In this document: positions 54,286-62,211 of the stretch, piece after piece
Layout: every line of letters starts with the position of its first letter
Position numbering within the stretch: the first letter of the stretch is position 1
Source of the DNA: Bacteroidaceae bacterium
GTDB lineage: Bacteria > Bacteroidota > Bacteroidia > Bacteroidales > Barnesiellaceae_A
Reading direction: 5' to 3'
NCBI GenBank assembly: GCA_017410245.1
Contig: JAFQRE010000017.1
Coordinates: 1 to 64,000 of the forward strand
DNA: 64,000 nucleotides
Notes under the pieces: model-generated
The model's input: the letters and a program-made list of their open reading frames with translations, nothing else
Databases searched by the model: none
Told to the model about the DNA's origin: nothing
Position numbers and translations under genes: made by a program

Positions 54286-54745
54286 GCGAATAGCTATATT
54301 CCCGGGTACATTCGACCCCTTTACACGTGGACACTATTCGATTGTAAATAGAGCCTTAGACATATTTGATGAGGTGGTAATAGCCATAGGGGTGAATGTG
54401 CAGAAACGCCCCATGTTCTCGGAAGAGGAGCGCGTAACGATGCTCGGCCAACTCTATGCCGGAGAGCCACGTGTGCGTGTGGTATCGTATCGTGGGCTTA
54501 CCGTAGATGTAGCACGCGAATGTGGTGCACAATTTATGTTGCGCGGTGTGCGCTCGGTTATAGACTTTGAGTACGAAAAATCTATTGCCGATGTCAATCG
54601 CGAAATATCGGGGTTGGAGACAATCATGTTGTTTACCGAGCCGATGTATGCGCATATCAGTTCGTCGGTAGTGCGCGAATTGTTGAGCTATGGTCATGAT
54701 GTGGCACACTTCCTGCCCGAGGGTTTGCAGTTGCCTCATAAGTAA
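54266..54745 (+). CDS. coaD: Phosphopantetheine adenylyltransferase
   Basis: 159 residues, full length. Fourth-step enzyme of coenzyme A synthesis, joining ATP and phosphopantetheine. Motifs: [15 protein letters not shown] with the nucleotidyltransferase T/H-x-x-[16 protein letters not shown], and the [13 protein letters not shown]-binding signature. Overlaps the parE end by 20 bp, so the two are probably translationally linked; the S41 protease gene follows by 23 nt. Confidence 0.95.
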   Translation: MTQNCCKRIAIFPGTFDPFTRGHYSIVNRALDIFDEVVIAIGVNVQKRPMFSEEERVTMLGQLYAGEPRVRVVSYRGLTVDVARECGAQFMLRGVRSVIDFEYEKSIADVNREISGLETIMLFTEPMYAHISSSVVRELLSYGHDVAHFLPEGLQLPHK

Positions 54746-54768
54746 ATAAGACAAAAACGAGAATAAAG

Positions 54769-56358
54769 ATGAAAAGAATATATTGCCTTGTGACAGTGTG
54801 TGTTATGTCACTTGTGATGGGCGCATCGATGGCACAAATCAGCGATGCGATGCGCAAACTCAATACAGCTGTTTTTGCTGTGCGTGAAATGTATGTCGAT
54901 ACGGTGAATGAGACTGAGATCGTAGAAGATATGATCAATCATATGCTACAAGAACTTGATCCACACTCTTCATACACTACAGCCGAGGAGACAAAGGAAC
55001 TGAATGAACCATTGGAGGGAAACTTTAGTGGTATAGGTATCCAATTCAACATAGACAACGATACTCTGTTGGTAGTACAAATCATAGCCGGAGGACCATC
55101 GGAACGTGTGGGCTTGCAAGCAGGCGACCGTATAGTGGCTGTTAATGACAGTGTTATAGCCGGGGTCGGACTTAAGACTGCCGATGTGCGCAAGTTTTTG
55201 AGAGGTCCCGAAGGTACAAGTGTTGAGGTTCGCGTGGTGCGTCGTGGGGTTGATAAGCCTATCGACTTCCGCATTGTTCGTGAGCAGATACCTATATATA
55301 GTGTCGATGCAGCCTATATGGTTGATGATAAAACCGGCTATATACGAGTGAGCCGATTTGCTTCTACTACCCACGACGAAATGATAGAGGCCATGCATAA
55401 ATTGAACAAACAGGGAATGAAGCAACTGATACTCGACCTGCAAGACAATGGCGGAGGATACTTGATGAGTGCTGTATATATGGCCAATGAGTTTCTCGAC
55501 CGTGGCCGTCTCATAGTATATACCGAGGGCGATAAGTCGCCCCGTAGCGAGGCTGTTGCCGAGGCGCAAGGCTCATTTGTAGATAAAAAACTGGTAGTTT
55601 TGGTCGATGAGGGTAGTGCCTCGTCGAGCGAAATCGTATCGGGAGCTTTGCAAGACTGGGATCGTGCAGTATTGGTGGGTCGTCGTACTTTTGGAAAGGG
55701 ACTGGTGCAACGTCCTATACCTTTTGCCGATGGCTCAATGATACGCCTCACCGTATCGCGCTATTATACGCCGGCCGGTCGTTGCATACAGAAACCCTAT
55801 GACAAGGGGGGTGAGGCTTACTTCCGCGACATTTACGACCGCTATAAACATGGCGAGATAATGCATGCCGACAGCATACAGTTTGCCGATTCGTTGCAGT
55901 ACAAGACTCTTGTAACGGGTCGTACCATATATGGTGGAGGTGGCATCATGCCCGATGTATTTGTGCCATTAGACACTACGCTCTATACCGATTATCACCG
56001 CGATATAGTAGCCAAGGGCACATTGAGTCAGTTTGCCATGAAGTATATCGATAAGCATCGCAAGAAGTTGGAGAAGCAATACAAGGATATCGAATCGTAT
56101 ATAGCCGGCTTTGAGGTAGATGACAAGATGATGCAACACCTCAAGGAGGCGGGCGATGCCGACAAGGTGGAGTATGACGCCGACGAGGCTGCCCAGTCGC
56201 GCGACATGATGGCTCGACAACTCAAAGCGCTCATAGCTCGCGACCTCTTCGATATGAGTGCCTACTTTATGGTCATGAATCCCATCGACCCGGTTTATCT
56301 CAAAGGTGTAGAAATCATCAACAGCGATGAGGAGTATAATAGATTGTTAGGAAGGTAA
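54769..56358 (+). CDS. S41 family C-terminal processing peptidase
   Basis: 529 residues, exported (signal peptide ending GASMA). Order: N-terminal helical region with LDPHSSYTT, PDZ domain (~residues 85-170: GIGIQFNIDNDT, GLQAGDRIVAVND), and the S41 catalytic domain with the nucleophile Ser285 in DEGSASSSEI and Lys310 in RRTFGKGLVQ, spaced exactly as in E. coli Tsp. The C-terminal extension (~150 residues) is usual in Bacteroidota. Processes periplasmic proteins; substrate unknown. Third gene of a parE-coaD-S41 string. Confidence 0.93.
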   Translation: MKRIYCLVTVCVMSLVMGASMAQISDAMRKLNTAVFAVREMYVDTVNETEIVEDMINHMLQELDPHSSYTTAEETKELNEPLEGNFSGIGIQFNIDNDTLLVVQIIAGGPSERVGLQAGDRIVAVNDSVIAGVGLKTADVRKFLRGPEGTSVEVRVVRRGVDKPIDFRIVREQIPIYSVDAAYMVDDKTGYIRVSRFASTTHDEMIEAMHKLNKQGMKQLILDLQDNGGGYLMSAVYMANEFLDRGRLIVYTEGDKSPRSEAVAEAQGSFVDKKLVVLVDEGSASSSEIVSGALQDWDRAVLVGRRTFGKGLVQRPIPFADGSMIRLTVSRYYTPAGRCIQKPYDKGGEAYFRDIYDRYKHGEIMHADSIQFADSLQYKTLVTGRTIYGGGGIMPDVFVPLDTTLYTDYHRDIVAKGTLSQFAMKYIDKHRKKLEKQYKDIESYIAGFEVDDKMMQHLKEAGDADKVEYDADEAAQSRDMMARQLKALIARDLFDMSAYFMVMNPIDPVYLKGVEIINSDEEYNRLLGR

Positions 56359-56457
56359 CACCTCGGTAGAATACATATATATATATTATAGACTTATAGG
56401 GGTGGTACAGCCCACAATATGTACCGTTTCTACGGCTTGCAAATACGCCCCGTAATC

Positions 56458-56475
56458 AAGTAAACTGTATATTTC
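56458..56475 (+). repeat. Partial copy of the AAGTAAACTT repeat element
   Basis: 16 of 18 bases match the palindrome-plus-ATATTTC part of copy B at 52235-52252; the flanks do not match. Lies between the S41 gene and the convergent four-helix-bundle gene. Confidence 0.5.
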
Positions 56476-56525
56476 GTTGAATAATTGAAAGTGAAGAGAG
56501 GGTGTCTCCGTGTGAGAAACCCTCT

Positions 56526-57083
56526 CTATTTATGTTTATTGCGCCATTGTATTCGGCCTCTTGTCATTTCCTCTTTTATTCCTCCATTTACGAGGAAATC
56601 TTGCTTTATGCGGTCGAAGTAGCGCTTCAGTAAATAGTCAGTTTGACGAATGAGGATAATGGCAATGTTGGCAATGGTTTCGTCAGAACGCTCTTTTATG
56701 GCATTTTGGTAATATTCCGGCTCATTGTGAGAGGCACAAGCTCGACGAGCCTGATTATGCTTGTCGCTCGATTCGTCCCATAATTTCAATCCTCTTACCC
56801 TCAAGTAGTCTTTGTAATCCTCGAGTAGTTCTTGCAAACTTGCTTTAGCAACGTTAAGTAATTTTATTTCTGTTTCGGCAGATGTCGTAGAAGCCGAACA
56901 ACCCTCAACAATATTTTGTTTGCCTGAGCGTGCGGCTTGAATCATTTGGTCGATGGTGCGGTCGCCTTTATATAGATATTTGTGCGCAAAGTAGAATGTT
57001 ACATCATATATGCACACCGATTTCTTGTAGCAAATTAAATCTTCGTAATTGCCTTTCTGCCTGATGAAATCTTGGTTTTGCAT
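56526..57083 (-). CDS. Four-helix-bundle protein (23S rRNA intervening-sequence protein family)
   Basis: 185 residues, all-helical. QMIQAARSGKQNIVEGCSAS is the hallmark of the IVP/S23 family, followed by the LLNVAKASLQELLEDYKDYLR helix, and DETIANIAIILIRQTDYLLKRY near the end; a longer C-terminal part makes it the suffix-containing form. Family members occur in rRNA intervening sequences and as accessory proteins of diversity-generating retroelements, but neither context is present here. Function unknown. Start at 57083 (MQNQDFIRQKG). Confidence 0.85.
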   Translation of the reverse strand: MQNQDFIRQKGNYEDLICYKKSVCIYDVTFYFAHKYLYKGDRTIDQMIQAARSGKQNIVEGCSASTTSAETEIKLLNVAKASLQELLEDYKDYLRVRGLKLWDESSDKHNQARRACASHNEPEYYQNAIKERSDETIANIAIILIRQTDYLLKRYFDRIKQDFLVNGGIKEEMTRGRIQWRNKHK

Positions 57084-57420
57084 AGTAGTTTGTTTTTTGC
57101 AAAAGTATAGTATGTGTGCCAATTGGGCAAGTAATCACTCCTATTTTTGTTTGAAAGGCCCAAAAAGGCGAAAAAGGCCAAAAGTCAATACCGTGCAATA
57201 AGTAGTTGTACAAGAATAGTCGGCTAAGTTTAGCTTTATCTGTTTGCTATTTTCTTTTAGGGAGTATCCCCCCTTTTTAGCCCTTTTAGCCCCTTTGGCC
57301 AGCAATGCTATATATTTTTGTTAGTTCTGTTGGACTTTATAGGTTTTATGAATTTTGTTGGTGTTATCTTCGTTTTTATGTTTGGTGTTGTTTATTAAAA
57401 AAATTCTTTCTAATTTTGTT
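57084..57420. other. AT-rich intergenic region with low-complexity inverted tracts
   Basis: Contains two complementary-looking low-complexity tracts: an AAGGCCCAAAAAGGCG-type run near 57155-57185 and a CCCCTTTTTAGCCCTTTT-type run near 57268-57302. No coding sequence seen. It ends in the promoter of the LRR lipoprotein leader (TTG at 57388-57390, 20-bp spacer, TAATTTTG at 57411-57418). Confidence 0.5.
57388..57418 (+). promoter_or_regulatory. Promoter of the structured leader and LRR lipoprotein
   Basis: TTG (57388-57390), 20 bp, then TAATTTTG (57411-57418), close to the Bacteroidales consensus. Transcription would begin near 57425, leaving a leader of ~320 nt before the start codon at 57749. 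Confidence 0.5.
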
Positions 57421-57423
57421 GTG

Positions 57424-57675
57424 CCTTTGGTTTAAAAGCCATTGGTTTACATATTTACGAAAGTGTTTTTCGTAGTCCTGAATAGAAAATCTGACAGTTT
57501 TCAAAGACCAAAGGATCGCGAAATGCATTCATCTCTTGTATAGCTATGTGGCTATGCCCTTTTGTGCATATACCCATACTATCCAAGTGTGGGGCATTGC
57601 ATCGTTTATTTTGGTCAGGGTTTTGTCAGAGCCTCTATTCGATAAACGAAAGTCAACTCCACACTTTCTTTTTAT
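57424..57675 (+). ncRNA. Candidate structured leader RNA or small RNA
   Basis: A series of complementary segments: 57424-57431 with 57507-57514 (8 bp, perfect) enclosing a hairpin 57456-57462/57468-57474 (7 bp); a small hairpin 57540-57544/57551-57555; then nested stems 57585-57592 with 57659-57666 (8 bp) and 57602-57609 with 57642-57649 (8 bp), followed by TCTTTTTAT. The first stem begins almost exactly where transcription from the upstream promoter would start. This could be an attenuator/riboswitch-like leader of the LRR lipoprotein gene or a separate terminated RNA. No known family was recognised. Confidence 0.4.
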
Positions 57676-57748
57676 ACGCACACACCATTTAGGAGTTGGA
57701 TGGTAATATGATGTTGGTGAACATATGTTTAACTAAATTATATTACTT

Positions 57749-60700
57749 ATGAAAAAAAAATTTGTACTTATTGCTCTTGTGGCAATATTGGGCTTGTCGA
57801 GTTGCGACAAAATTTATGACGAAATTGCGGCTCTTAATGATCGTGTTACGGAATTAGAAGATACGACAATTGCTGCGATAAATGAACAAATTTCTAATAT
57901 CAATACCTCTATCTCTTATTTGGAAGTTGTAGATGCCGAATTGAATGGATATATAAAAACTTTGCAAGAGGTTTCTGCTAAATTGCAGAATGATATTGAG
58001 GCTGTTGATACTCGTTTAAGTGAGGTGCAAACTTCTATGGAGAATCAAATGTCGGCAATGAAAATAGAGTTGGATAGTGATATTTTAACGACCCAAGCTG
58101 ATTTGCTTGCACAGCTTCAATCATTGAAGGCTGAGTTGGAGGCTGAATTGGAGCAAATAAATGCAACAATATTGGTTCTTAAATCCAAAGATGATGAATT
58201 GGAAAAGAATATTTCTTTGTTGAGAAGTTATGTTGATGATGAGCTTTCGAAAACTGCCGATTGGGTTGCTGCGACATATTCAACATTAGATCAATATGAA
58301 CTATTGTGCACAGATATTGCAACAATTAAGGCGCAGATTGAGACTTTAAATAGTTCTCTTGTAGAACTTGAAACTCGCTTGAATGACAAAATTTCAACAG
58401 ATATAGCAACTGCAGTTGAAATTTTAAATGCTAATATGGATACTGCTATAGATGGTCTGTATGCTGAAATTTCATCACAGATTACAGCCGTAACCACTGC
58501 ATATACATCAGCAATAACAAGTGCAAAAGAAGAGGTGACGGCAGCTTACACAACTGAGATTGCTACAGCTGTGACCAATCTTGAAGCTTCTATGAAACTT
58601 TGGGTTAATGAGCAGTTGGCAAACTATTATACTATCGCGCAGGTTGATGCTATGTTGGTAGCTATGTGTGAAGAGTTTGAGGGTAAATTGTCTTCGCAGA
58701 AAATATATTTGGAAAGTCTGATTTCTTCTTTATCAGATGTGTTGCTTGCAAAAATAAGTACCAACGGAGACCTTATTGCTGCATTGCGAAATGATATCAC
58801 TTCATTAGATGCAGAAGTGGCAAGAAATGCAGAAGCTATTGTGGCAAATGCCGAAAAGATAGCAGCAAATGCTAATGCTATTAAGGCAAATACAGAAGAT
58901 ATAATTGAAAATTCAAAGCGGATAGAAGCTAACGCAGAGCAGATAGATTCAAATGCAATTCTTTCAGCGGAAAAAATAGAAGAAGCTACGACTATATTGA
59001 CGCAAAAGATAGAGGCGAATACTGCGCTAATTAATGAAAATAGACAATTGATAGGAGACGTAGATGCAAAAATAGATAATACTAATAACGTGGAGAATGC
59101 AAAGGCAATAGCTGAAAATGCCAAAGCTATTGCAGAACAAGCCGAACTTATTGCAAAAAATAGTGTCGCTATTAGTAATAATGCTACAGCAATTGCTACA
59201 AATTCTGTTGAAATAGAGAATATAAAGAAACAAATCATTTCTGTTAAAGACGAAATCACAAAAGCCTATACTGAGTTGATAGAAACATCTATTGAAACTC
59301 TTGAAGGTAAACTTGATAATGCTGTTCTTGAAATCAATTCGCGTATTTCCAATGAGGTTGAGTCTATAAATGAGGCTATTGATGCTCTTGAGAATCGAGT
59401 TGAGGCTGTTGAAAAGGAAATTGCTGTCTTAAAAGAAATTATTACTTCAATACAAGGTGATATTGCTATTATACAAGATCAAATTTCGGCATTAATATCG
59501 CGTATTCAGTCGGTGACTTATATACCTAAGTATAGCGATGGAAAGGCTACTATGGATTATGGAGCGAAGATGTCAGAACTTGATTTCTTGATTTCTCCCA
59601 AGAGTGCTGTTGAGGAACTTGCGACATTATGGAATAGTGCGTTAGCCGTAAAGGCTGTATATACACAAACAAGAACTGTTGATTTTATAGACTTGCCTAT
59701 TGTGTCATTTGAAGCAGATAATGCTAATGGCGTTATTTCGCTTACTGTTTCTGGTGAAAATCTAAATGATAATTTCTTTGTTGAGCAACAAGATGCAGGT
59801 GCATTTTTGCAAATATCCGATGGTAATTCCCATATTGCTTCAGATTATATAGCTATGACTCCTAATTATAATATCAAATTTGAGGACTTAAACGTCAAAG
59901 CTATTTGCTGTAAAAATTGGGATACTAATGTTGATGGTGAGCTCTCTTATGCCGAAGCTGCAGCTGTTACAAGTATAGGAACTGTGTTTCGTGGGAATGC
60001 TAATATATATTACTTTACAGAATTGAAATATTTTACGGGGTTAACTTCTTTTGCAGGTTATGCTTTTTCAGAATGTCTGAATTTAATAGATGTCGAAATA
60101 CCTATTAATGTCGTTTCAATAGGTGACTATGCTTTTGAGAAAACTTCTGTTAAAAAAATTTCTATACCAAAGAGTACAATGTCAATTGGTAGATATGCGT
60201 TTAGAGCCTGTGCGAAATTGCAAAATTTGATAATATCTGATGGAGTGGTAGAAATTTTAGAAGGAGCATTTTCAGGATGTGGAAAATTGAAAAAAATAAT
60301 GATCCCGAATAGTGTAGAGATACTAGGGAGAGAAGTGTTTAATGGTTGTAGCGGAGTTAAATATGTTTATATAGGTAATGGCGTTTTGGATTACAAGAGC
60401 CCGTTCGATAATTATACGTATCGACCTTTTGGGAACTGTGGAGGAGAATTAATATGTTATTCCCAGATTTATGATCCTAAAGTGTTTAGTTGTACTGAAT
60501 TTTCAAAGGTGACGTTGGGCTATAGTAGAATAATTGGCCGTTTATTTGATGAAGCAGGCTCAAGTATAGAGACTGTTATACTAGATAAGAATGTAAAAGA
60601 GATAGATTCATATGCTCTTGATTACAGTTATATAAAATTTGTATATTGCAAATCAAATACACCACCTCAAATTGGACCTTACAGCGCGTTTAAGAAATCG

Positions 60701-60817
60701 ACTTTAGAAAAACTATACGTTCCGTTAGGCTGTGCAGAATTATATAAAAATGCAGAAAATTGGACCCAATATGCATCAAAAATAGAAGAATACGATTTTG
60801 AAAATAACCCTATATAA
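57749..60817 (+). CDS. Coiled-coil/LRR surface lipoprotein
   Basis: 1022 residues. Lipoprotein signal (ILGLSSC). Residues ~20-590 are nearly all coiled coil; ~345-490 show a striking 7-residue repeat of the NAEAIVANAEKIAANANAIK kind with Asn at a fixed heptad position, as in trimeric fibre stalks. A beta-rich domain (~595-700) follows, then an EF-hand/dockerin-like NWDTNVDGELSYAEAA (calcium-binding type) and BspA-like LRR_5 repeats (~735-1005, e.g. IGDYAFEKTSVKKISIPKS). Likely a surface fibre with an LRR tip used in adhesion. Strongly AT-rich compared with core genes; preceded by a ~320-nt leader. Confidence 0.85.
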   Translation: MKKKFVLIALVAILGLSSCDKIYDEIAALNDRVTELEDTTIAAINEQISNINTSISYLEVVDAELNGYIKTLQEVSAKLQNDIEAVDTRLSEVQTSMENQMSAMKIELDSDILTTQADLLAQLQSLKAELEAELEQINATILVLKSKDDELEKNISLLRSYVDDELSKTADWVAATYSTLDQYELLCTDIATIKAQIETLNSSLVELETRLNDKISTDIATAVEILNANMDTAIDGLYAEISSQITAVTTAYTSAITSAKEEVTAAYTTEIATAVTNLEASMKLWVNEQLANYYTIAQVDAMLVAMCEEFEGKLSSQKIYLESLISSLSDVLLAKISTNGDLIAALRNDITSLDAEVARNAEAIVANAEKIAANANAIKANTEDIIENSKRIEANAEQIDSNAILSAEKIEEATTILTQKIEANTALINENRQLIGDVDAKIDNTNNVENAKAIAENAKAIAEQAELIAKNSVAISNNATAIATNSVEIENIKKQIISVKDEITKAYTELIETSIETLEGKLDNAVLEINSRISNEVESINEAIDALENRVEAVEKEIAVLKEIITSIQGDIAIIQDQISALISRIQSVTYIPKYSDGKATMDYGAKMSELDFLISPKSAVEELATLWNSALAVKAVYTQTRTVDFIDLPIVSFEADNANGVISLTVSGENLNDNFFVEQQDAGAFLQISDGNSHIASDYIAMTPNYNIKFEDLNVKAICCKNWDTNVDGELSYAEAAAVTSIGTVFRGNANIYYFTELKYFTGLTSFAGYAFSECLNLIDVEIPINVVSIGDYAFEKTSVKKISIPKSTMSIGRYAFRACAKLQNLIISDGVVEILEGAFSGCGKLKKIMIPNSVEILGREVFNGCSGVKYVYIGNGVLDYKSPFDNYTYRPFGNCGGELICYSQIYDPKVFSCTEFSKVTLGYSRIIGRLFDEAGSSIETVILDKNVKEIDSYALDYSYIKFVYCKSNTPPQIGPYSAFKKSTLEKLYVPLGCAELYKNAENWTQYASKIEEYDFENNPI

Positions 60818-60827
60818 TCTTGCAGTT

Positions 60828-61559
60828 ATGAAAACAAAGTATATCGTTATAGCGATTTTTGCTGTTATATTAACGCCTATAATGCTTAATATCTTTTTAG
60901 GAGCATCTAATCCGCTTTCAAATATTGAAGTGGTTGGCAATGAGGTGGACTGGCTTGCGTTTTATGCTTCTTATATTGGTGGCTTATTGACTGCTCTGAT
61001 AGGATTTATCACACTATATAGAGAGGCTAAACGAAACCGACTTTTGCTTGAAATAAGAAGTAAAGAAGATGCTTTGAAAGAACTGAAATTAACTCTTTCG
61101 GAAAGGATAGGTATGTTTGAATATAGCAAGGTGATAGAAATAGCATTATTCCCTTATGATACAACAATGTATACTGCACTTCAGCGAGAATTGTCGGAAT
61201 ATCATTTTCAATTAACATCTAAAGCTAATGCTTGGGGGGCTATATATGCATCTGCAACGCAGGAAGAAGTTGTGAAATTCAAAGAAATCTATGTAGAATG
61301 CTATGAGATGTTTGTTGAAAAAATAAATTCTGTAGCAAAAGGAATATATTGTTTAGCAAACCCAAAAGATGAAAAAGGAAATAAACTGATGGAAGAAGAT
61401 TTGCATGAATATAGGAAAGAAATAATTGAAAAATATATTATACCTGCGAGTGAGTGTAACTCGAGTGCTCGTCGAATGCAGAAAATGCTTTTTAATGCTG
61501 CCCAAGCGTGGATAAATGCAGAAGAAAGAGAAATAGCACAGTTGAAAGCAAAATTATAA
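60828..61559 (+). CDS. Membrane protein of unknown function with coiled-coil cytoplasmic part
   Basis: 243 residues. Start at 60828 (MKTKYIVIAIFAVILTP), 10 nt after the LRR gene stop; an in-frame ATG at 60798 would overlap that gene. Two hydrophobic segments (~6-24 and ~44-64, the second YASYIGGLLTALIGFITLY) are followed by a charged, helical C-terminal part (EAKRNRLLLEIRSKEDALKELK onward). The layout is that of small phage- or island-type membrane proteins with a two-helix hairpin. Composition matches the AT-rich LRR gene, so the two probably travelled together. No function assigned. Confidence 0.75.
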   Translation: MKTKYIVIAIFAVILTPIMLNIFLGASNPLSNIEVVGNEVDWLAFYASYIGGLLTALIGFITLYREAKRNRLLLEIRSKEDALKELKLTLSERIGMFEYSKVIEIALFPYDTTMYTALQRELSEYHFQLTSKANAWGAIYASATQEEVVKFKEIYVECYEMFVEKINSVAKGIYCLANPKDEKGNKLMEEDLHEYRKEIIEKYIIPASECNSSARRMQKMLFNAAQAWINAEEREIAQLKAKL

Positions 61560-61579
61560 TTGCCTAATCTTATATAGTT

Positions 61580-61630
61580 TCGGGCGTATGCAGGATGTGA
61601 AGTCCTATGCATACGCCCGATTTTATTTTG
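61580..61630. terminator. Terminator between convergent genes
   Basis: Perfect 13-bp stem (61580-61592 with 61608-61620) with a possible inner 3-bp helix; followed by TTTTATTTTG on the plus strand. Serves the membrane-protein gene and possibly the convergent gamma-CA gene. Confidence 0.8.
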
Positions 61631-61644
61631 TGTATCACCATCTC

Positions 61645-62166
61645 TTACTCCTCGTCGGTGTACCAGCGAGAGTACATGAGGTAGTTGCGGGCTATTTTTT
61701 GGTTCATCTCTTTCGATTGCTCGGGATCTACCATCTTGACAAATTTGGCAGGAGCGCCGGCCCACAATTCGCCGGGCTTGATGACGGTCTTGCTCTTTAC
61801 TACCGAGCCTGCTGCTACGATAGCGCCTTCGCCTACAACGGCATAGTCGAGTACAACAGCACCCATGCCTATGAGTGCGCCATCGTGAATGTCGGCACCA
61901 TGAATGGTTACGTTGTGACCTATAGATACGTCATCGCCAATGTGAATGGTCGATTTCTCATATAGGGTGTGCAACACCGAGCCGTCTTGCACGTTGACAC
62001 GATTGCCTATGCGTATAGAGTTTACGTCGCCACGCAATACGGTTCCATACCAGATGCTGCAGTCGTTTCCTATCTCCACGTCGCCAATGATGGCGGCATT
62101 CTCGGCGAGGAATGTGCCTTCGCCAATCTTGGGTGTAAACCCGCGAACTTTTCTTATTATAGCCAT
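61645..62166 (-). CDS. Gamma-carbonic-anhydrase-like hexapeptide-repeat protein
   Basis: 173 residues forming a left-handed beta-helix: repeated hexapeptide strings such as AIIGDVEIGNDCSIWYG, NVQDGSVLHT, VSIGHNVTIHGADIHDGALIG and MGAVVLDYAVVGEGAIVAAGS. The three metal-binding His are plausible in VLHT, IGHNVTIHGA. Length and ending match PaaY/YrdA-type gamma-CA proteins; true carbonic anhydrase activity is uncertain for this branch. It follows the aminopeptidase gene by 45 nt on the same strand. Confidence 0.92.
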   Translation of the reverse strand: MAIIRKVRGFTPKIGEGTFLAENAAIIGDVEIGNDCSIWYGTVLRGDVNSIRIGNRVNVQDGSVLHTLYEKSTIHIGDDVSIGHNVTIHGADIHDGALIGMGAVVLDYAVVGEGAIVAAGSVVKSKTVIKPGELWAGAPAKFVKMVDPEQSKEMNQKIARNYLMYSRWYTDEE

Positions 62167-62211
62167 TTATGAGTAGATTTTGTTGTTTGTATATTCTGTT
62201 TTAGTGGCTTG

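Noticed and set aside
56526-57083. Accessory protein (Avd-like) of a diversity-generating retroelement, possibly with the FISUMP gene as target
   Set aside because: The family does include Avd, but no reverse transcriptase, template repeat or variable repeat was found in the window, and the FISUMP gene lies 36 kb away.
57155-57302. Insertion-sequence remnant between the low-complexity inverted tracts
   Set aside because: The tracts are imperfect purine/pyrimidine runs without target-site duplication or transposase fragments.
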